A DNA stretch of 64,000 nucleotides. Origin: Catonia carolina. Lineage: Eukaryota > Arthropoda > Insecta > Hemiptera > Achilidae. Of this stretch, positions 50,401-57,146 are shown piece by piece. Numbering within the stretch: position 1 is the stretch's first letter; each line of letters opens with the position of its first letter. The stretch spans positions 51,999,722-52,063,721 of the forward strand of contig JAQMRL010000005.1 in the NCBI GenBank assembly GCA_035578175.1, in the 5' to 3' direction. Both the position numbers and the translations under genes were made by a program. The notes below the pieces were generated by a model that made no database searches, was not told the origin of the DNA, and worked only from the letters and a program-made list of their open reading frames with translations.

Positions 50401-53400
50401 CGTCTTATTGTGAGACATTGAAAAATCTGCGTCGTGCAATCCAGAACAAAAGACGTGGCAAGTTGAGTAAGGGTATCGTTTTGCTGCATGACAATGCCCG
50501 TCCACATGTGGCTAATCAGACCAATGATCTCATCAAATCATTTAAATGGGAAACTCTAGATCATCCTCCATACAGCCCTGATTTGGCGCCCAGCGACTAC
50601 CATTTGTTCCTGCACTTGAAGAAACACCTGGGCGGTCGGTGTCTTCAAGACGATAACAAAGTCAAAACATTTGTGATGCAGTGGTTAACAAATCAGGCGG
50701 CAGAATTTTATCAGGAGGGTATTCAAAAACTGGTGCCACGTTATGACAAGTGCCTCAATATTCACGGAAATTATGTAGAAAAGTAGATTAAGGTACAGGC
50801 TTTCATGTAAAAATAAAATTATTGCGATATCTTTGCACGTCTTTTTTTAATTCCAAAACGGTACTTACTTAAAAAACACGCCTCGTACAATATCTGTAAT
50901 TGGTACACTTGTAAAATGTTTTAGAAATTATTTACTATTAAGCTGATTTTTGCATGAAGCGCTACCAGATTAATGGTAATAATTAAATATAAAATTCTGA
51001 TTGCTTTAACAGTGGATGCAATAACCCATACTATTATTTTAAATAATTTGAATAAAGTGTGGATAGTACTGTAACTACCATGCACTAATATGCTGGACGT
51101 ATCTCACACTTTACAGTATAATAAATAGAAATGTAAAAAAAGTACTCAAGTTTTATTTACCCACCAGGTTGGTCTAGAGGTAAAGTAGTCGCCAAAATCA
51201 GCTGTTTAACTGCTGATTTTCGGAGACGAAGGTTCCTGGTTCAAATCCTAGTAAAGGTAGTTACTTTTATACAAATTTGAATACTAGACAGTGGTTACCG
51301 GTGTACTTTGATGGTTGGGGTTCAATTAACCATACTCTCTAAGGAATGGTCGACCTGAGTCTGTATAAGACTACACCTCATTTTCACGTCATACAAATCA
51401 TTCTCATCTCATTGGATCATGGGGTTGCTTATTGTTCTGAACTGAACAGATTGCAACGTACATAAACTAGATTACAAAAAAAAAAAGTTTTATTTGCTTA
51501 AGATTAATCAACAACAAAATGGCGGAATCAGAAAATAATATAAAAAAATCTGGTGTGAACACTCACACAACTTTCTCTTGCCTATGCAAATAATTAACAA
51601 TAAACCTAACATTATTAATAAAACATTAAAAAATCTGGTGTGAAACACTCACACAACTTTCTCTTGCCAATGCAAATAATTAACAATAAACCTAACATTA
51701 GTATTAAAACATTAGAAATGAACAAAAACTAACCTCAAAAACATAACCTTATTTTAATCATGAGTGAATGACGCAAAATGACAATCGAACTCAGTTTGGC
51801 TTAAAAATACGGAAAATCACTCTTTCACGCTAAACTAGGCTCTGTAGAGAAAAATGCTCTAAACAAAAGTTGTAGATCTTTTAATTTTCTATAAATTTAA
51901 TTATATACACTTTTGTCGTAAAATGCATACTAAGACCGAAATGTTAAAAAAATCGATTTTTCTCACGTTTTCGTGAGAAAAAAAACAGAAAATCGCAAAT
52001 TACCGCTAAACTAAGCGTTATAGAAAAAAATGTTTGAAACAGAAGTTGTAGGTTTTTAAATTCTCTACAACTTTTATTATATAAGTTTTTGCGCTAAAAT
52101 TTATATTAAAGCCGTAATCTTAAAAAAACACCGTTTTTACGTGAAAACAGCCTCACCGAGAATTTCAGCATACATGGCGCCTACCCTATCTTGTAGAGAA
52201 TAAAAAATTGAGTAAAATAGGCGATTTTAAAAAAAATCGTAGGACCAGTTTTTGAGAAAATCGCAAAAAACTGAAAAATTATACGAATAAACTACTACTT
52301 CCGGTTGACCGATTTTGATGAAAATGTTCGTGTCGCGTCCGGTAGTGGTATGTAACTTAAGTTTCAAGTTTCAAGTTCGTACGATGTTCCGTTCTTGAGA
52401 TATTCTGTTCACACACACACACACACACAGACCAATCGCTAAAAACATGTTTTTTGGGTTCAGGGGGTCTGAAAACGTATAGATCCGGTGAAAACTCGAT
52501 TTCGAAAAATCGACATGAAAACAATACTTTCCTTCCTATATATTCATATAGGCAAGAGAAAGTAAAATAAACCAAAAACTAACTATAATAACATAACCTA
52601 ATTTTAATCGTGAGTGAAAGACGCAAAATGAAAATCAACCTCAGTTTGGCTTAGAAATACGGAAAATCACTCTTTCTCTCTAAACTAGGCTCTGTAGAGA
52701 AAAGTGCTCTAAATAAAAGTTGTAGATCTTTTAATTTTCTATAAATTTAATTATATACACTTTTGTTGTAAAATGCATACTAAGGCCGAAATGTTAAAAA
52801 AATCGATTTTTCACACGTTTTCGTGAGAAAAAAACAGAAAATTGCTTATTACTGCTAAACTAAGCGTTAGACAAAAAAGTGTTTGAAATAAAAGTTGTAG
52901 GTTTTTAAATTCTCTACAACTTTTATTATACAGGGTGATTCATGAAGTTCTCCCCCCACTTCTACAGCACATTGTACTAGTAAAAATAATGAAAAAATGT
53001 TATATAAACATAGGTCCGAAAACGCTTCGTTAGCGAGTTACAGCTAGCGAAAGTTTCGCCTGGATTTCAGTTCACCAGGTGAAATGAGGTCTTCCTGGAA
53101 TTGTGGTAAGGTAGATTAAGGGGCGAATTCAATCATTTCTTATGGTTTTTGATCTGATAAATTGAATAAAACAGGTCCCAGAACTGTAAGTTAAATAGTT
53201 TTTGAGAAAACCAGTGTCAAATGCAAAAAATGGAGTGAAAATCACATTTTTTCATCTTTGGGCAAGAATAACTTTGTTATTTCACCAAGAAACAGTTAAA
53301 AAATTTCAATAAAAAATGTAGAAAATTTTATTCTGAACAAACCGGTGTAAATAAAGTACACAGAAAGCGAATAGTTTTTGAGAAAACCAGTGTCAAATGC

Positions 53401-56050
53401 AAAAAAATGGAGTGAAAAAAACACATTTTTTCATTTTAGTTTTTCCGGTTAATTTTACTTTGTACTCTTATGAATAAAAACTCATTTAATCAAACATCTA
53501 TTCGCTTTCTGTGTACTTAATTTACACCGATTTGTTCAGAATAAAATTTTCTACATGTTTTATTGAAAAATTTTAACTGTTTCTTGGTGAAATAACACAG
53601 TTATCCTTGCCCAAAGATGAAAAAATAAGTTTTTCACTCCATTTTTTGCATTTGACACTGGTTTTCTTAAAAACTATTTAACTTACAGATCTGGGACCTG
53701 TTTTATTCAATTTATCAGATCAAAAACCATAAGAAATGATTGAATTTGCCCCTTAATCTACCTTACCACAATTCCAGGAAGACCTCATTTCACCTGGTGA
53801 ACTGAAATCCAGGCGAAACTTTCGCTAGCTGTAACTCGCTAACGAAGCGTTTTCGGACCTATGTTTATATAACATTTTTTCATTATTTTTACTAGTACAA
53901 TGTGCTGTAGAAGTGGGGGGAGAACTTCATGAATCACCCTGTATAAATTTTTTCGCTAAATTCCATATTAAAGCTGTAATCTTTAAAAAACTTTGTTTTT
54001 ACGTGAAAACAGCCTCACCAAGAATTTCAGCACACATGACGCCTATCCTATCTTGTAGAGAATAAAAAACTGAGTAAATGAGGCGATTTTTAAAAAAATC
54101 GTAGGACCAGTTTTTGAGAAAATCGCAAAAAAGTGAAAAATTATACGAATAAACTACTACTTCCGGTTGACCGATTTTGATGAAAATGTTCGTGTCGGGT
54201 CCGGTAGTGGTATGTAACTTAAGTTTCAAGTTCGTACGATGTTCCGTTCTTGAGATATTTTGTACACACACACACAGACCAATCGCTAAAAACATGTTTT
54301 TTGGGTTCAGGGGGTCTGAAAACGTATAGATCCGGTGAAAACTCGATTTCGAAAAATCGACATGAAAACAATACTTTCCTTCCTATATATTCATACAGGC
54401 AAGAGAAAGTAAAAATGAACAACAATCTTGTGGATAAAACTACTTATATTTACAATAGGATTCAGATAAAAAGGATGGTGTTTGATCATATAACATATCC
54501 CATCAGACAATGATAGGATGTTTTTTTCCAGCATGATGGAGCTCCTCCACATTATGCTTATGTGGCCAACGCTGTTTTAAACCCAAATCTTCCTAACTGT
54601 TGGATAGGTCATGGCAGCGGCCTCATGGACTGGGCTCAAAGATCGCCAGACTTGTCTGTTTACGATTTTTTCCTATCGGGCTTTTTGAAAGAAAAAGTTT
54701 ATTCTCACAAAATTGCAACAGACGATGAATTAATGAGGCTGATTGAAGTGAAACTGCTGTTGATACCTCGGCAATTTTTCAAAAACATTTAGAACTCATT
54801 TTTGTATTGTTGCTATCAGTGCATAACTATTGATGGACATCAGTTTGAATAAAGGTTAATGAAACAAATTGTGTTCATTAATAATTTATGACTTTCATTT
54901 TATTACTTAAGTAACATTGTAACAAATCACCAATTTGAAATGGTTATGCAAATAAAATTACTTTCCGCCATTTTGTTTTGATTAACCATAAGCAAATGAA
55001 ACTCGAGGGTACTTTTTTAAATATCTATTCATAATAACTGTAAAGTTTCCAGTCTGTAGAGTGTACGATATGTCCGGCGTATTAATTCAAAAAAAGCAAC
55101 CTCTTCATGGGAGATCCGGTATGATTGAGAAAACAAAGTAAAAAATAACATAAATGGACCATATATACACAGTTACCTAATTCACAAAGAGGTTATGATG
55201 TTCCCAAATACAAAAAAAGGTTAATATAAACCCAATACCAAGATAATAGTTAAATAAATTGTTCTATACAATTAATTACTGGAAAATACAGAAATACTTT
55301 ATTAGTAGCAAGATTTTGAACTAGGCCTAATTGTTATCATGTGCTAGGAGATTAGCATGATTGGAAATTAACAAATCTAATGTAATCCAAGACATAAGAC
55401 ATACTTATGTCAACATTAACTATAGACTGTAACTTGCATAGTATGCAATTGTATGTGATCTCCAGCAACTATTATCTTGGATTTTTTTTAGCAGATAGGC
55501 TAACTAGTTGATATATTTGTTTACCATGGTTTTCAGACGAATAGAATGAATCAACATTAGATGGTATTAATGACGAAGAAAATGCATATGACTAAGCAAC
55601 TCTACGTAATTAACTTTAAGGAACTTTTTTGCTGTAATAAATGACAGCAAAACAATGGGCCAAGTGGCAAACTAAACTTTTACAAGATGTACTACTTCTA
55701 AAGAACTTCGGAATATTCTGTGAAAAATTATTGAGTACAATTCGGTTCCAAAACAAAATTTCAAAATAAATGTGTACGAATACGCAATTAAACTCAATTA
55801 ACAGTAAAAAATCTACAGCAAGTGTCCACATGGCAACCTCAATAAATGTGATTACATCCCATACGGAGGTTAACTTTGAAAGAAGTTTCTCATTAAAGTA
55901 TAATAACAAGAGTCCATTTTTTGAATTGATAATATTTATATAATCTTTATCTCACAAAAACTTACTGTTTACAATGTCACCAGCCATTTTATACTTGGTA
56001 ACAACCAAGTCTTCGGCAATGGTTTTCTCGGACTCGTCCTGGTCAGCCAT
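29303..56050 (-). CDS. PA2G4: Proliferation-associated protein 2G4 / EBP1, eight coding exons
   Basis: Complete gene. Coding exons in transcript order: 56050-55966, 49806-49678, 47204-47099, 45054-44892, 38711-38490, 35460-35235, 33171-33044, 29437-29303. They sum to 1194 nt (397 aa plus stop; human PA2G4 is 394 aa), with GT-AG at every junction and phases that match. Diagnostic segments: [13 protein letters not shown] (exon 1), GIAFPT-VSVNN-CHFSPL (2-3), [11 protein letters not shown] (4), [10 protein letters not shown] and [12 protein letters not shown] (5), [10 protein letters not shown] (7), LKALL and the Lys-rich tail (7-8). The protein has the methionine-aminopeptidase 'pita-bread' fold but the family lacks peptidase activity. 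It binds RNA and ribosomes, works in nucleolar rRNA processing and translation, and moves between nucleolus and cytoplasm. Introns contain most of the transposons of the window. It is head to head with QIL1. Confidence 0.96.
29438..30159. other. PA2G4 intron 7, low end
   Basis: No exon or assignable repeat. Confidence 0.4.
30162..30534. mobile_element. MITE with TA duplication
   Basis: 373-bp noncoding element, GC-richer than its setting. Terminal repeats GAGCGGACGCCACCAAATAA (left) and the complement of TTTAGCATCCGCTC (right), continuing as AAGCTTGCCGG in both arms. Flanked by TA at 30160-30161 and 30535-30536, as in Tc1/mariner-type MITEs. Lies in PA2G4 intron 7. Confidence 0.7.
30537..31287. 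other. PA2G4 intron 7, unassigned
   Basis: AT-rich, nothing recognised. Confidence 0.4.
31288..32217 (+). repeat. R1 repeat, best preserved plus-strand copy
   Basis: Good type copy. ACTTTCTCTTGCC at the start and GGCAAGAGAAAGT near the end form subterminal inverted repeats. The (GT)n tract is at 31421-31442, two related modules are at 31722-31860 and 31898-32040, and a terminal hairpin (GTGTGA-loop-TCACAC) ends in CAGATTTTT. No coding capacity. Lies in PA2G4 intron 7 and opposite to its transcription. Confidence 0.85.
32218..33043. other. PA2G4 intron 7, high end
   Basis: No repeat recognised. Confidence 0.4.
33044..33171 (-). CDS. PA2G4: PA2G4 coding exon 7
   Basis: Residues 311-353. Acceptor TTTTCAG at 33172, donor AAAA|GTAAGT at 33044/33043. 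Contains [10 protein letters not shown], the most conserved block of the C-terminal half. Confidence 0.93.
33356..33509. repeat. Exact 77-bp tandem duplication
   Basis: Two adjacent identical 77-bp units beginning ACGACAAAAATCATTAGTGA. A third, diverged unit follows to about 33600. In PA2G4 intron 6. Confidence 0.85.
33590..33890. repeat. Diverged tandem repeat of about 130 bp units
   Basis: Two related units, each running from GACTTTGATTTCTTGACTTC through TTTTGGGCCACTT to TCTCTTGTAGTTT. Same intron as the 77-bp duplication, directly after it. Confidence 0.65.
33900..35234. other. PA2G4 intron 6, remainder
   Basis: AT-rich. A short GGTTAAAGGTCAAGCC-type stretch near 34050 may be an old SINE head but is too decayed to call. 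Confidence 0.35.
35235..35460 (-). CDS. PA2G4: PA2G4 coding exon 6
   Basis: Residues 236-311. Acceptor GTTTTAG at 35461, donor AAG|GTGAGT at 35235/35234. Encodes [13 protein letters not shown] through LYEKQG. It begins in phase 0 after exon 5. Confidence 0.94.
35685..37170. repeat. Long inverted repeat, about 150-bp arms
   Basis: The left arm (about 35691-35835: TTTTCTGTTATTC, CCCAGCATAATTTTT, AGTATTTTTAACGATAAAAA) pairs with the right arm (about 37025-37165). Identity is moderate with indels, spacer about 1.2 kb. Probably the ends of an old DNA element; no transposase remains. In PA2G4 intron 5. Confidence 0.6.
37691..38422 (+). mobile_element. Mariner element (M2), decayed and shortened
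   Basis: Terminal repeats TTGAAAAGTAATGCCTCC and, on the right, the complement of GGAGGCATTACTTTTCAA; TA precedes the left end. At 732 bp it lacks about half of a mariner. In PA2G4 intron 5, opposite to the gene. Confidence 0.82.
37800..38319 (+). pseudogene. Mariner transposase pseudogene
   Basis: Remnants in shifting frames: a PKKFKTI--AGKVM block near 37825, a second-Asp region ([11 protein letters not shown]) near 38020, then [24 protein letters not shown] (third Asp in SYDFFLF) and the family C-terminus [14 protein letters not shown] ending at 38319. The N-terminal HTH half is missing and stops interrupt the rest. Confidence 0.78.
38490..38711 (-). CDS. PA2G4: PA2G4 coding exon 5
   Basis: Residues 162-235, both ends in phase 0. 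Acceptor ATTTCAG at 38712, donor GTT|GTAAGT at 38490/38489. Contains [10 protein letters not shown] and the nearly invariant [11 protein letters not shown]. Confidence 0.95.
38712..40380. other. PA2G4 intron 4, low part
   Basis: Very AT-rich; an A/G-rich decayed stretch at 39650-40030 could be old coding mobile DNA but shows no motif. Confidence 0.35.
40383..40985 (-). repeat. R1 repeat copy, internally deleted and diverged
   Basis: Has the 3' hairpin end (GGTGTGAAACA), one module (GCTAAACTTAGCG), CTACTACTTCCTG and the 5' end near TTCCTTCCTTAGATATTCAT. The first module is missing and the dinucleotide tract is reduced to CACAGACAGACC. Confidence 0.7.
41228..41797. mobile_element. piggyBac-like MITE candidate
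   Basis: TTAA at both ends (41228-41231, 41794-41797) followed by weakly matching ends ACACTTTGAAGACTG and, at the right, the complement of CCGTCCTGAAAGTA. The subterminal GCCCGTATCATATACGGGTGC is nearly palindromic. No transposase. Confidence 0.45.
42193..43163. mobile_element. piggyBac-like element candidate, noncoding
   Basis: TTAACCCTTCTAGGACTG at the left and AGCTTTTAAGGGTTAA at the right give TTAA boundaries and short CCCTT inverted ends, the signature of piggyBac elements. Internal sequence has no open frame. The ends match only over a few bases. Confidence 0.4.
43253..43412 (-). repeat. SINE-C (tRNA-derived)
   Basis: Antisense: T-run tail, body GCATTCGACTGTTAAGCAAT and TGCTAATGTAGTCAG, then a tRNA-like head with B box GGGTTCGATTCCC and an A-box-like GGTTAGTGCAACTGG. 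The 3' body is related to that of SINE-B, but the head differs. Confidence 0.75.
43591..43860 (+). mobile_element. Helitron 5' terminal fragment
   Basis: Starts TCTACACTAATATTATAAAG, the conserved 5' end of a widespread insect Helitron group, followed by the usual GCTAATTCCAAAACTACCGA-type sequence. The 3' end and any Rep/helicase are missing; the fragment gives way to R1. Confidence 0.6.
43889..44810 (-). repeat. R1 repeat copy, well preserved
   Basis: Complete antisense copy bounded by A-runs (AAAAAATCTGG and AGTAAAAAATTG). CA tract at 44653-44668. In PA2G4 intron 4 and therefore sense with respect to PA2G4 transcription. Confidence 0.85.
44892..45054 (-). CDS. PA2G4: PA2G4 coding exon 4
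   Basis: Residues 107-161. Acceptor TTTACAG at 45055, donor GAG|GTATGT at 44892/44891. Encodes [11 protein letters not shown] and the PGNE end. The Asp of DLG corresponds to a metal-ligand region of the peptidase fold. Confidence 0.95.
45125..45633. mobile_element. MITE of unknown type
   Basis: About 40-bp inverted ends, TGAGACCTATAGGATCAAAA and its complement, continuing as ACGACCAAT. Length 509 bp, noncoding. Related CCAATCTCC / CCAATGTCC motifs recur inside. No convincing target duplication, so the superfamily is open. Confidence 0.65.
45785..46701 (-). repeat. R1 repeat copy ending in a perfect palindrome
   Basis: Antisense copy whose 5' end (high coordinates) is altered: a second copy of the first 30 bp is inserted in opposite orientation, making a 65-bp palindrome at 46637-46701 (see findings). 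The interior lacks part of the 5' block (the TTTTTTGGGTTCAGG stretch). Confidence 0.82.
47099..47204 (-). CDS. PA2G4: PA2G4 coding exon 3
   Basis: Residues 72-107. Acceptor ATTTTCAG at 47205; donor AAAGT|GTACGT at 47099/47098, chosen because GT plus the first base of exon 4 restores a codon and the KVDLG reading. Encodes [19 protein letters not shown]. Confidence 0.93.
47739..49078 (+). mobile_element. Mariner-type element with DD41D spacing (M4), nearly intact
   Basis: Over 90 bp of almost perfect terminal inverted repeats beginning CCGGGTGAGCATAAAGTC (left) and ending in the complement GACTTCATGCTCACCCGG (right), with TA on both sides (47737-47738, 49079-49080). One open transposase frame plus a short out-of-frame start. 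The near-identity of the ends suggests a young copy. It lies inside a SINE in PA2G4 intron 2. Confidence 0.92.
47920..48953 (+). pseudogene. DD41D mariner-like transposase with one frameshift
   Basis: From an ATG at 47920 the frame encodes [20 protein letters not shown] and on to VQRNF near 47996, then is lost; from about 48014 a second frame resumes with [18 protein letters not shown] and [16 protein letters not shown] and stays open to 48953 (281 codons from the ATG at 48108). A single small indel near 48000 therefore separates the helix-turn-helix start from an otherwise intact protein of about 340 aa. Catalytic motifs: [16 protein letters not shown] and TPLDFFFWG, with 41 residues between the second and third Asp, as in the DD41D (rosa-like) mariners. 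A downstream-initiated product would lack half of the DNA-binding region. Confidence 0.87.
49234..49677. other. PA2G4 intron 2, part next to exon 2
   Basis: No repeat assigned. Confidence 0.4.
49678..49806 (-). CDS. PA2G4: PA2G4 coding exon 2
   Basis: Residues 29-72. Acceptor TTTATTAG at 49807, donor AAAG|GTAGGT at 49678/49677. Encodes [15 protein letters not shown] through KREKELKKG. Confidence 0.94.
49962..50885 (+). mobile_element. Mariner element (M3) with internal deletion
   Basis: Perfect-looking ends CGAGGCGTGTTTTTTAAGTA and the complement of TACTTAAAAAACACGCCTCG, flanked by TA. At 924 bp it lacks about 350 bp of a full mariner. In PA2G4 intron 1. Confidence 0.9.
50115..50786 (+). 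pseudogene. Mariner DD34D transposase, internally deleted
   Basis: N-terminal part from the ATG at 50115 ([20 protein letters not shown]) carries the mariner helix-turn-helix up to [12 protein letters not shown]. The reading then jumps to [15 protein letters not shown] in another frame. The C-terminal part is open to 50786 with LLHDNARPH and [12 protein letters not shown], the last two catalytic Asp with DD34D spacing, and ends NIHGNYVEK. About 110-120 codons, including the first catalytic Asp (DETW-type motif), are missing, so it cannot be active but its ends could be mobilised. Confidence 0.88.
51159..51486 (+). repeat. SINE-A (tRNA-derived), complete with target duplication
   Basis: Type copy. 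Head with GGTTGGTCTAGAGGTAAAG (A-box region) and GGTTCAAATCC (B box), a body with TGGTTGGGGTTCAATTAACC, and an A-tail at 51475-51486. AAGTTTTATTT lies on both sides, an 11-bp target duplication within the left end of M5. Confidence 0.88.
51543..51628 (-). repeat. R1 repeat, 3' terminal fragment
   Basis: Only the last 86 bp of the family (CTGGTGTGAACACTCACAC, CTTTCTCTTGCC), directly before a complete copy in the same orientation. Confidence 0.75.
51629..52566 (-). repeat. R1 repeat copy, well preserved
   Basis: Full antisense copy, A-run to A-run; CA tract at 52409-52427. Abutted on both sides by other R1 sequence, giving a short tandem array. Confidence 0.87.
52567..54413 (-). repeat. R1 repeat copy split by a foldback element
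   Basis: Outer parts are R1: low end from ACTAACTATAATAACATAACC (3' terminal 40 bp missing) and high end ATTCATACAGGCAAGAGAAAGT. The 1011-bp insert at 52931-53941 interrupts the first module. The neighbouring R1 copy shows the uninterrupted sequence. Confidence 0.87.
52931..53941. mobile_element. Foldback element with about 440-bp arms
   Basis: Left and right arms are near-identical inverted copies starting CAGGGTGATTCATGAAGTTC; the central single-copy region is only about 130 bp. Flanked by TA. Comparison with the R1 copy at 51629 gives an exact empty site and confirms a 2-bp TA duplication. No open frame. Confidence 0.9.
54523..54792 (+). pseudogene. Tc1/mariner-like transposase C-terminal fragment
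   Basis: Reads [19 protein letters not shown], then [20 protein letters not shown], then a TDDELM segment, and stops at 54792. The second catalytic Asp (HDGAPPH) and third (VYDFFL) are present with spacing like the long-spaced relatives such as M4. The first half of the protein is gone. It lies between the R1 array and the right end of M5 and is most simply M5's own transposase. Confidence 0.72.
55080..55965. other. PA2G4 intron 1, 5' part
   Basis: AT-rich with no repeat assigned. The 97-codon antisense frame at 55616-55909 has no recognisable content. Confidence 0.4.
55966..56050 (-). CDS. PA2G4: PA2G4 coding exon 1
   Basis: Residues 1-28 plus one base. ATG at 56050; donor AACA|GTAAGT at 55966/55965. 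Encodes [20 protein letters not shown]. Human PA2G4 has the same [13 protein letters not shown] block at the same place, which fixes the start. Confidence 0.95.
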
Positions 56051-56092
56051 CTTTATCCGTACAACTAAGGTCACGTGACAGAAAGAAAAGCG
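56051..56092 (-). promoter_or_regulatory. PA2G4: PA2G4 5' UTR / core promoter with E-box and TCT-like start
   Basis: On the minus strand the sequence just upstream of the ATG contains CTTTTCTTTC (56090-56081), resembling the polypyrimidine TCT initiator used by ribosomal-protein and translation genes, and CACGTG (56077-56072), a canonical Myc/Max E-box. Placement of the transcription start at about 56089 is inference. Confidence 0.5.
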
Positions 56093-57126
56093 CCAAGGAA
56101 CACGTTTAGAAATGAGGTCAAAATAAATTAAAAATTCAAAAAATATCAAATTAATTAAAACTATAATATAATTTTATTTTTTTTTAAATGTTGCAATTGG
56201 CTAACTTAAAAAATATGCGAGCTTTAAAAAATATTTTTGAAAAACCTTTTTTACGGAATAATGCATTTTTAAAACTTTTGCCCGTTTCTTATACGAACTT
56301 GAATTCCATGTGTTCTTTCGAACTTAATCGTGGAACAGAACCTCCATCCATATCCTGAAACTAAACTTTAATGGGTTTATTAATAATGGTAAAGCGACGT
56401 TACAATTGTTTAAGAAAATCACAAATTGTACCTTTAGTGTTTCCTTGTGAGGAAACACCAGGTAATGGTAAATATACATTTTAAAAAATCTGTTTCGGTT
56501 CAGATAAAATATTCTGTATTCAATGTAGGTATTTAGAGAATTGTGTTTCTGAAATAGAATTGGGATGGATACAATTACGTAGGAATTTTCCGAGACTTTT
56601 CGGAACGAGGATGACAAATAGCCCAACCGAAAGACAATATAAGCCGCTTCCGCGTCTACCATATCTTGAATTAGTATAATAATGCTACAATAACATGTTT
56701 TTAATGATCAATTCTTTATTCCAGTTTTTAAATGTTACAATTCTTTTATTCCAAAAGAATTTACCGGCCTGATCGCTGAAGGATGTTTAGTCGGTTCCGT
56801 ATAATTAGAAGCAAACGTTACAAATGTGTACCCCTCAAATCCTGACATGACATGATATGTATTTCATTATTAGTATTGGGTTATTTATTAAGGCTTAAAT
56901 CCTACGACTTAATAAAATTTGAATTTGAACGAACCAACGGTTTATCAAATTCGTAATATAAATTTTCGCGGACTAACTTTTCGGGAAATCAGAAGGAATA
57001 AATTATTCTAAAGGCTGGCAAAATTATATAAAGTTAGAAGGACTGGCAACAGAGGCATCTGTGGGAGTTTTCGTTCAAAAGGTCACTCGAAAATTTTGTA
57101 GGTTATGTTATCACCAAACAGTGACA
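56093..57126. promoter_or_regulatory. Divergent intergenic region between PA2G4 and QIL1
   Basis: The 1.08 kb between the two start codons must hold both promoters. No repeat was recognised here, in contrast to the surrounding introns. The antisense 112-codon frame at 56324-56662 has no recognisable domain and is probably accidental. Confidence 0.55.
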
Positions 57127-57146
57127 ATGGCAAGAAGACTTTTATG
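57127..57146 (+). CDS. QIL1: QIL1 coding exon 1
   Basis: Only 20 coding bases, six codons plus two bases, too short to be seen as an open frame. Identified from the donor TTTTATG|GTAATG and because TG plus C of exon 2 continues the reading. Confidence 0.75.

Larger units (their letters stand above)
51091..55079 (+). mobile_element. Composite Tc1/mariner-like element (M5) loaded with other repeats
   Basis: Inverted ends of about 100-110 bp: TGCTGGACGTATCTCACAC at 51091 pairs with GTGTACGATATGTCCGGCG at 55061-55079, and further in GCTTAAGATTAATCAACAAC with GATTAACCATAAGC; TA lies outside both. Between them: SINE-A (51159-51486), R1 pieces (51543-54413, one with a foldback element), and a transposase fragment. 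Confidence 0.78.

Noticed and set aside
55616..55909. 97-codon minus-strand frame in PA2G4 intron 1
   Set aside because: Hydrophobic and AT-driven, no homology recognised, not in frame with a PA2G4 exon.
56324..56662. 112-codon antisense frame between PA2G4 and QIL1
   Set aside because: No recognisable domain, no splice context, AT-rich composition; probably accidental, though an unknown small gene cannot be excluded.
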